A DNA stretch of 64,000 nucleotides from Archangium minus (lineage in GTDB: Bacteria; Myxococcota; Myxococcia; Myxococcales; Myxococcaceae), in assembly GCF_044360475.1 (NCBI RefSeq), contig NZ_CP043494.1, positions 6,572,001-6,636,000 of the forward strand, read 5' to 3'. Below, one piece after another: positions 58,583 to 64,000 of this stretch. Every line of letters starts with the position of its first letter. Position 1 is the stretch's first letter. Both the position numbers and the translations under genes were made by a program. The notes below the pieces were generated by a model, which was given only the letters and a program-made list of their open reading frames with translations, searched no databases and had not been told where the DNA came from.

Positions 58583-59134
58583 ATGAGCCGTACCACCAAA
58601 GGCATTCCCGGCGCGCTCGCTGTCCACCACGTCGCCGAAACCGTTCCCAACCTCGATCAGGCGGTCAACTTCTTCGTCAATGTCCTCGGGGCCGAGCTGC
58701 TGTACCGGATTGGCCCCGTCGAGGACAAGACGGGCGATTGGATGACCCGCCAGCTCAACGTGCACCCACGCGCCTCGACGCACATCGCCATGCTCCGGTT
58801 CGGGCCCTACACCAACCTCGAGCTGTTCGAGTACACCGCGCCCGGTCAGCGGCAGCAGCTCCCACGCAACAGCGACTGGGGCGGCCACCACCTGGCGATC
58901 GGCGTCGAGAACGTGGATGCCGCGGTCGACTACCTCCGCTCCGTGCCCGGCGTGAAGATCCTCGGCGAGGCGCAGACCATCACCGAGGGGCCCATCGCCG
59001 GAGACCGCTGGGTCTACTTCCTGACCCCGTGGGGCATGCAGATGGAGGTCCTCCACATGCCCAAGGGCATGCCCTACGAGAAGGACACGAACGCTCGCCT
59101 GTTCGATCCCAGTGAACCCTGGGACTCTCGGTAA
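58583..59134 (+). CDS. VOC-superfamily protein, CetB-like cyclitol epimerase candidate
   Basis: 183 residues; AGGAGAAG precedes the ATG by eight bases or more. Vicinal-oxygen-chelate fold: GALAVHHVAETVPNLDQAVNFFVNVLGAELL, LELFEYTAPG, WGGHHLAIGVENVDAAVDYL and TPWGMQMEVLH. His, Glu, His and Glu metal ligands are visible in the two beta-alpha-beta modules. VOC proteins in C7-cyclitol clusters (ValD, CetB) resemble this, and CetB epimerises 2-epi-5-epi-valiolone to 5-epi-valiolone. With the cyclase four kilobases upstream in the same operon, that activity is the leading hypothesis. Confidence 0.8.
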   Translation: MSRTTKGIPGALAVHHVAETVPNLDQAVNFFVNVLGAELLYRIGPVEDKTGDWMTRQLNVHPRASTHIAMLRFGPYTNLELFEYTAPGQRQQLPRNSDWGGHHLAIGVENVDAAVDYLRSVPGVKILGEAQTITEGPIAGDRWVYFLTPWGMQMEVLHMPKGMPYEKDTNARLFDPSEPWDSR

Positions 59135-59269
59135 AACCACCTGGGCCACGGCAGTGCGGTGCTCCCACCGCCTGCCCGGCCTCTTGGTGAAAAACCGTCA
59201 TTCGGTGGACAATCGCCTCTCTGGCGCCGCTCGTGAGCATTGACTCCCCGCGAGTGCCGCCACGTAGCC

Positions 59270-61174
59270 ATGGCGAACACCACGACCCTCGAGCCTCCCC
59301 CCTCCCCCAAGCCCTTCGAGCCTCGAGGACGGGTCCGCCTGTCCTCGGCGGGCCGCTGGATCCTGGCACGGCTGGACGCCCTGCTCTCGGAGTCCCTGCG
59401 TCAGGCGGCTCCTTCGGAGCGCACCCGCTACCGGCTCATGGTGGGTGCCGCCTGCTTCCTGACCGTGGCCAACACGCTGTTCATGCTGCGGGCCTTCCAG
59501 GTACACACCATCCCGTACGCGGCCTTCATCGCCGGCAGCGGCTTCCTGGGGACGCTGGTGCTGGCACGCAGGGCCCGCACGTCCACCGCACCGGCGATGC
59601 TCTTGTTGGTGGCCCTGAGCATCGGGCTGGTGGGGTCCATCTTCGTGAACAAGAAACCCACCGGCGGCGAGCATGCCGTGAACATGCTGCTGCCCCTCCT
59701 CTCCGTGTACCTGGTGGGGCCGCGCCTGGGGCTGTCCATCACCCTCCTGGTGTTCGCGACAGTGGGACTGGCCCACCCGTACTACCGGTTGCAGGTCGGC
59801 ATTGATCCCAGCGCCTTCACCGCCGGGAACATCTGGTTCGGCCACGTCTTCGCGGGTATCTGCATCCTGGGCGCATGGGGGCTGAGCGCGCTGCACAGCA
59901 CCGCGCGCAACGCCGCGCAGGCCTCGCTCGAGCGGACGCTGAGGGAGCTCCGGGACAGCGAGAGCAGGCTCAACAGCATCCTCGAGAGCACCGACGACAT
60001 CGTGGTCTCGGTGGACCGTGAGGGGCGCATGCTCACCGCGAACTCGGCCGCGAAGCTCGCCTACCAGCGCGCGGGCATCGCGATCGAGCCGGGGCTGTCG
60101 CTCTTCCATCATGAGACGCCCGAGAGGCGCGCGGAATGGGAGGCACGGCTGGCCCAGGTGCTCCAGGGCAAGCGCCTGCGCATCGAGCAGCTGTATGGGG
60201 AAGAGGGCGCCCGCATCGTGATGGACGTCAGCCTGCATCCCATTGTGGCAGTGGACGGCCGGGTGGTGGGCGTGACGCTCTTCGGCCACGACGTCACCGC
60301 CCGCCGGGAGGCCGAGACGCGGCTGGGGGAGATGCACCGCACCCTGGTGGACGTCTCGCGCCAGGCGGGCATGGCCGAGGTCGCCACCGGCGTGCTCCAC
60401 AACGTGGGCAACACCCTCAACAGCGTCAACATCTCCACCAGCCTCGTCACCGAGCAGCTGCGCAAGTCCCGCATCACCGGCCTGGCCAAGGCCACCCAGC
60501 TCCTGCGCGAGCACCTCTCTGACATCCCCTCCTTCTTCGCCCAGGATCCGCAGGGCCAGAAGCTCCCGGCCTACCTCATCGCCCTGTCGGATCAGCTTCA
60601 GGAGGAGCGCGACGGCATGATCCAGGAGATGCACGCCCTGGGTGAAAGCCTCGAGCACATCAAGTCCATTGTCAGCATGCAGCAGAAGCACGCGCGGGCC
60701 GCGGGAGCCGTGGAGCAGATCTCCGTGCCGCAGCTCATCACCGAGGCGCTGCGCCTGCACGCCGTCTCCTTCGAGCGCCTGGGCATCCGCGTGGAATGTC
60801 ACTACGACGAGGTGCCCCCCATCTACGTGGATCGGCACAAGCTGTTGCAGATCCTCATCAACCTGATGGGCAACGCGCGGCATGCGCTGGTGGCGAGCCC
60901 GAAGCAGGACAAGCGCCTGGACATCTACGTCCGGTGCTCGCCCGCGGGGGAGCTGCAGATCGAAGTGGCCGACAACGGCGTTGGCATCGCTCCGGAGAAC
61001 CTGGGTCGCATGTTCACTCAGGGTTTCACCACCAAGAAGACGGGGCATGGCTTCGGCCTGCACATCAGCGCCCTGGCTGCCGCGGAGATGAAGGGCCGGC
61101 TCACTTGCAGCAGCCCCGGCCTCGGGCAGGGCGCCACGTTCACCCTTGAGCTACCGATGGCAACCCAGCCTTGA
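59270..61174 (+). CDS. Membrane-bound PAS sensor histidine kinase, LHNVGN type, second copy
   Basis: 634 residues from the ATG at 59270 (a TTG at 59240 is an alternative). N-terminal transmembrane module with YRLMVGAACFLTVANTLFM and VYLVGPRLGLSITLLVF, a PAS domain (SILESTDDIVVSVDREGRML), the dimerisation helix GMAEVATGVLHNVGNTLNSVN and an HATPase_c domain (LMGNARHAL, DNGVGI, GFGLHISA). Same architecture and many identical segments as the kinase at 9374-11224. Position after the cyclitol operon suggests a regulatory link, but no response regulator is adjacent. Confidence 0.85.
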   Translation: MANTTTLEPPPSPKPFEPRGRVRLSSAGRWILARLDALLSESLRQAAPSERTRYRLMVGAACFLTVANTLFMLRAFQVHTIPYAAFIAGSGFLGTLVLARRARTSTAPAMLLLVALSIGLVGSIFVNKKPTGGEHAVNMLLPLLSVYLVGPRLGLSITLLVFATVGLAHPYYRLQVGIDPSAFTAGNIWFGHVFAGICILGAWGLSALHSTARNAAQASLERTLRELRDSESRLNSILESTDDIVVSVDREGRMLTANSAAKLAYQRAGIAIEPGLSLFHHETPERRAEWEARLAQVLQGKRLRIEQLYGEEGARIVMDVSLHPIVAVDGRVVGVTLFGHDVTARREAETRLGEMHRTLVDVSRQAGMAEVATGVLHNVGNTLNSVNISTSLVTEQLRKSRITGLAKATQLLREHLSDIPSFFAQDPQGQKLPAYLIALSDQLQEERDGMIQEMHALGESLEHIKSIVSMQQKHARAAGAVEQISVPQLITEALRLHAVSFERLGIRVECHYDEVPPIYVDRHKLLQILINLMGNARHALVASPKQDKRLDIYVRCSPAGELQIEVADNGVGIAPENLGRMFTQGFTTKKTGHGFGLHISALAAAEMKGRLTCSSPGLGQGATFTLELPMATQP

Positions 61175-61293
61175 GGTGGGTGGGCCGCGTCACACGGCCC
61201 AGCTACGATGCGCCCCGCCTCAACCGGGTGCCTGACGGCTCCTCGCCGCGGGCGCCCGTTCTCACTCCGTACACAGGGCAAGGGAAAGCACAC

Positions 61294-62085
61294 ATGGGCA
61301 TGCTGAAGAACAAGGTCATCCTCGTGACCGGCGCGAGCTCGGGTATTGGCTGGGCAACGTCGATCGCGCTCGCCGAGGCGGGAGCCCGCGTCGTCGCGAG
61401 TGCGCGGCGCGAGGCGAAGTGCCGTGAGCTCGTCGCGCTCATCAAGGAGCGGGGCGGCGAGGCCACCTGGGTGAAGGCGGACATGACGGTCGAGCGCGAT
61501 ATCGAGGGGCTCGTCCAGACAGCCCTCTCTACGTATGGCCGGCTCGACGGTGCCTTCAACAACGCGGGCGGCGGCATCATGAAGCCGTTCATCGAGACGA
61601 CCAACGAGGAGTACGACTTCCTCATGAACACCAACCTCCGCGGAGTCTTCTGGTGCATGAAGCACCAGCTCAAGGCCATGCTCGCGGGCGGCGGAGGCGC
61701 CATCGTCAACTGCGCCTCGGTAGGCGCCTGGCGGGCCGTTCCCGGCGTCTCCATCTACAGCGCGACCAAGGCCGCCGTCGTCTCGCTCACACGCGGCGCC
61801 GCGGTCGAGTACGCGCAGCAGGGCCTCCGCATCAACTCGGTGAGCCCCGGCGTCATCGAGTCGGAGATGGCCACCGAGGGCTGGCGGCTCGATGATCCCC
61901 AGGGGCGTGCCTTCGCCGCGGGGATCCACCCGATGAACCGCGTGGGGGCTCCCGAGGAGGTGGCCTCGCTCGTCGCCTACCTCCTCAGCGACAAGGCCTC
62001 GTTCATCACCGGCCAGGACTTCGCGGTGGATGGCGGTCTGACCGCGACGGGTGTCTCGCCCCTCGCGCTGAAGCAGGCGGGCTGA
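61294..62085 (+). CDS. Short-chain dehydrogenase/reductase (glucose-dehydrogenase-like)
   Basis: 263 residues from the ATG at 61294 after AAGGGAAAG. Full SDR set: VILVTGASSGIGWATSIALAEAG, LDGAFNNAGGG, NCASVGAWRAVPG with YSATK, and VSPGVIESEM. The glycine-rich cofactor loop is followed by ARR, suggesting NADP use. Unrelated in detail to the SDR at 57749. It may belong to the cyclitol region or be an independent gene; 119 bases separate it from the kinase. Confidence 0.88.
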   Translation: MGMLKNKVILVTGASSGIGWATSIALAEAGARVVASARREAKCRELVALIKERGGEATWVKADMTVERDIEGLVQTALSTYGRLDGAFNNAGGGIMKPFIETTNEEYDFLMNTNLRGVFWCMKHQLKAMLAGGGGAIVNCASVGAWRAVPGVSIYSATKAAVVSLTRGAAVEYAQQGLRINSVSPGVIESEMATEGWRLDDPQGRAFAAGIHPMNRVGAPEEVASLVAYLLSDKASFITGQDFAVDGGLTATGVSPLALKQAG

Positions 62086-62195
62086 GCCTGCAATCCCCTC
62101 CAGCGACTCGGGGGCGGTGAGGTCGGTGCCTCGCCTGCCCCTCTTGCAAGGGTTTCCTGATTGGCAATCGGCCCTGGCATCCCCAGCCTGTGGGC

Positions 62196-63347
62196 ATGAG
62201 AGCGCTGACCTATGAAGGACCCTACCGAGTCGCAATCAGGAACAAGCCCGAGCCGAAGATCGAGCATCCCCAGGACGGCATCATCCGCGTGACGAGCGCC
62301 GCCATTTGCGGCTCCGATCTCCACCTGCTGCACGGGCTCATCCCGGATACCCGCATCGGGTTCACCTTCGGCCACGAGTTCACGGGGATTGTCGAAGAGG
62401 TGGGCCCCGGCGCCCAGGGGATCAAAAAGGGCGATCGGGTGATGCTGCCCTTCCAGATCTTCTGTGGTGGCTGCTACTTCTGCACTCGAGGCCTCACCGC
62501 GTGCTGCGACAACACCAACCCCGCGACGGACGCGGCGACGGGTATCTACGGCTACTCACACACGATGGGTGGCTATGACGGCGGCCAGGCCGAGTATGTC
62601 CGTGTCCCCTTCATCGGTGTGGACGCTGAGAAAATTCCAGACGATGTCGATGACCTGGACGCCCTACCCATCACGGATGCCTTCACCACCGGCTATCAGG
62701 CGGCGGAGATGTGCAACCTCCGAGGGGGCGAGACCGTCCTGGTGCTCGGGTGCGGCCCGGTCGGCCTGTTCGCGATGTGGTCGGCCTGGGCGATGGGTGC
62801 CGGCCGAGTCATCGCCGTCGATCACATCGACTACCGCCTCGAGTTCGCGAGGAACTGGTTTGGCGTCGAGACGCTCAACTTCAAGGAGCTCGATCTCGTC
62901 ACCACGGTGAAGGGGATGACGGAAGGCAGAGGCGCCGACGCGACCATCGATGCTGTCGGCTGCGAGGCGGCGGGCTCGCCGGTGCATCGCGCGCTCGGCG
63001 TCTACGGGAAGCTGGAGGCCGGTTCGCCGCAGGCGATCAACTTCGCGATCCACGCGACGCGCAAGGGAGGAACGATCTCCCTCATGGGCGGCTATGGCCC
63101 TCCGTACAACGGCGTCGACATCGGCACCTTCATGAACAAGGCGCAGACGATGCGCACCGGCCAGGCCAGCGTGAAGCGCTACATGCCGCACCTGCTCGAG
63201 CACGTCCGGGCTGGACGGATCAAGCCGAGCAAGGTCTTCACACATCGGGTGCCGCTGGAGCAGGCCCCCCAGGCCTACCACACGTTCGCCCAGAAGAAGG
63301 ACGGCTGCATCAAGGTGGCGCTCTTCCCCAATGGAACCCTTCACTAG
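62196..63347 (+). CDS. Zinc-dependent alcohol dehydrogenase (glutathione-independent formaldehyde dehydrogenase-like)
   Basis: 383 residues, ATG at 62196 (GTG at 62190 possible). MDR zinc enzyme: SAAICGSDLHLLHG and GHEFTGIVEEVGPG for the catalytic zinc, FCGGCYFCTRGLTACC for the structural zinc, and VLVLGCGPVGLFAMW for NAD. The insertion with GYSHTMGGYDGGQAEYVRVP and the long C-terminal half are typical of the formaldehyde-dismutase/glutathione-independent subgroup; actual substrate uncertain. The small membrane protein gene follows after 13 bases. Confidence 0.86.
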   Translation: MRALTYEGPYRVAIRNKPEPKIEHPQDGIIRVTSAAICGSDLHLLHGLIPDTRIGFTFGHEFTGIVEEVGPGAQGIKKGDRVMLPFQIFCGGCYFCTRGLTACCDNTNPATDAATGIYGYSHTMGGYDGGQAEYVRVPFIGVDAEKIPDDVDDLDALPITDAFTTGYQAAEMCNLRGGETVLVLGCGPVGLFAMWSAWAMGAGRVIAVDHIDYRLEFARNWFGVETLNFKELDLVTTVKGMTEGRGADATIDAVGCEAAGSPVHRALGVYGKLEAGSPQAINFAIHATRKGGTISLMGGYGPPYNGVDIGTFMNKAQTMRTGQASVKRYMPHLLEHVRAGRIKPSKVFTHRVPLEQAPQAYHTFAQKKDGCIKVALFPNGTLH

Positions 63348-63360
63348 AACGGAGACCCTG

Positions 63361-63810
63361 ATGAAGCCCACGCCAGAGGTGACCACACCGGAGACGATTC
63401 AGCGGCGCTCCGGGTACCAATCCCTTCAGCCCGTGATGAGGCCGGACTACTGGGGCGTTGACCTGGACCCCTCCCGCCGGCCGGGTGTCCCGATGATGCA
63501 GGAGAACCCGCAGCCGTTTCCGAATACGCGCTACCCTCCGGAGCGCCAGCCCGGTGAACCGGCGTCGCCCCTGCACGGGCGCCCCAACAAACAGATGCCA
63601 CCTGTGTTTGGCACCTCCGTCCCGCTGCGCGGGCTCTCCGGGGCGATCCGCAAGCTCGCCTACTCGTACCCGGACCACTATCCGCGCCACTGGCTGTTGA
63701 TGATGCTGGGCGACCGGGTCGACTCGTGGAGCTACAACGCACGGAGGTACCTGCCGGTCGCGCTGCCCATCGCAGCCGCCCTGCTCCTCCTCCGACGCGT
63801 GCGCGATTGA
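63361..63810 (+). CDS. Hypothetical protein with C-terminal membrane anchor
   Basis: 149 residues from the ATG at 63361. The first 120 are Pro-rich and hydrophilic (RPDYWGVDLDPSRRPGVPMMQENP). A LSGAIRKLAYSYPDHYPRHWLLMMLGDRVDSW helix follows, and a final hydrophobic helix (YLPVALPIAAALLLL) ends in RRVRD, so it is probably tail-anchored. Only 13 bases after the zinc dehydrogenase gene, hence likely co-transcribed. Family not recognised. Confidence 0.65.
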   Translation: MKPTPEVTTPETIQRRSGYQSLQPVMRPDYWGVDLDPSRRPGVPMMQENPQPFPNTRYPPERQPGEPASPLHGRPNKQMPPVFGTSVPLRGLSGAIRKLAYSYPDHYPRHWLLMMLGDRVDSWSYNARRYLPVALPIAAALLLLRRVRD

Positions 63811-63915
63811 GGTAGCGCACGGCTGTCGCCCTCCGGGGCCACGGCAGCTACGTGGCTCCGGACTGGACGGCGGACTGGGTTGTCACACTTCGATCGGGCC
63901 TCGTCCATCTGGGGC

Positions 63916-64000
63916 ATGAAAACCCCATGGCGCACGATGTGTCCCGGAACGTTCGGCGAACTCGTCCAAGGGCGGATCGCGAAACGAAACTTCCTGGTGA
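63916..64000 (+). CDS. GHMP-family kinase (partial, N-terminal part)
   Basis: An ATG at 63916 opens a frame that runs off the window, beginning MKTPWRTMCPGTFGELVQGR and then a basic FLV segment. The CPGTxGELVQG start is characteristic of GHMP kinases of the PduX/threonine-kinase group. In the context of a cyclitol cluster a sugar or cyclitol kinase is also conceivable. Too short for certainty. Confidence 0.6.
   Translation, partial: MKTPWRTMCPGTFGELVQGRIAKRNFLV

Overview
The window looks like chromosomal DNA of a myxobacterium, most likely in the Archangium/Cystobacter/Myxococcus lineage. It is high-GC with GC-rich third positions. Two secreted proteins end in MYXO-CTERM-type tails (Cys-containing motif, hydrophobic stretch, Arg run). 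There are many lipoproteins, several histidine kinases including two with the unusual LHNVGN-type phosphoacceptor motif, and a TonB-like protein. No rRNA, tRNA or CRISPR array was recognised.

Layout. 1-9.4 kb: start of an acyl-CoA carboxylase beta subunit, a YtxH protein, a MYXO-CTERM protein, TonB-like and HEAT-repeat envelope proteins, a frameshifted outer-membrane/lipoprotein gene, and a three-gene operon with a trypsin-like protease. 9.4-21.9 kb: an LHNVGN-type sensor kinase, a TetR-led envelope operon, an intradiol dioxygenase-like protein, a luciferase-like monooxygenase, an ABC exporter, an SDR lacking its catalytic Tyr, and an RsbQ-type hydrolase coupled to a PAS hybrid kinase. 22-43.8 kb: histidine degradation (hutG, hutF), a Na+/H+ antiporter, a GH16 glucanase, lipoproteins, an aldehyde dehydrogenase, an orphan ATP-grasp protein, a kelch lipoprotein, an enoyl-CoA hydratase, a Tim44/zinc-ribbon/TerB protein, a glycine-rich MYXO-CTERM protein, a DUF2239 protein with tandem CCCGGG operators, and zwf.

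44-64 kb is the most unusual part. A gene set built around a sedoheptulose-7-phosphate cyclase (2-epi-5-epi-valiolone synthase type) encodes two paralogous GMC oxidoreductases, a TIM-barrel isomerase, three cupin proteins (five cupin domains), a zinc alcohol dehydrogenase, an SDR and a VOC-fold protein resembling the cyclitol epimerase CetB. Six of the genes overlap head to tail. It looks like a C7-cyclitol pathway with no aminotransferase in view. Downstream are a second LHNVGN kinase, another SDR, another zinc dehydrogenase and the start of a GHMP kinase.

A cassette of about 5 kb splits this cluster: a HicA toxin, an uncharacterised HTH protein and a Septu-like PtuA/PtuB defence pair. It is bounded by a perfect 25-bp direct repeat. 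The left copy overlaps the last codon and stop of the isomerase gene; the right copy follows ptuB. Removing one repeat plus the cassette would restore isomerase followed by the second GMC gene, so this looks like a defence island inserted into a biosynthetic operon. No integrase is visible.
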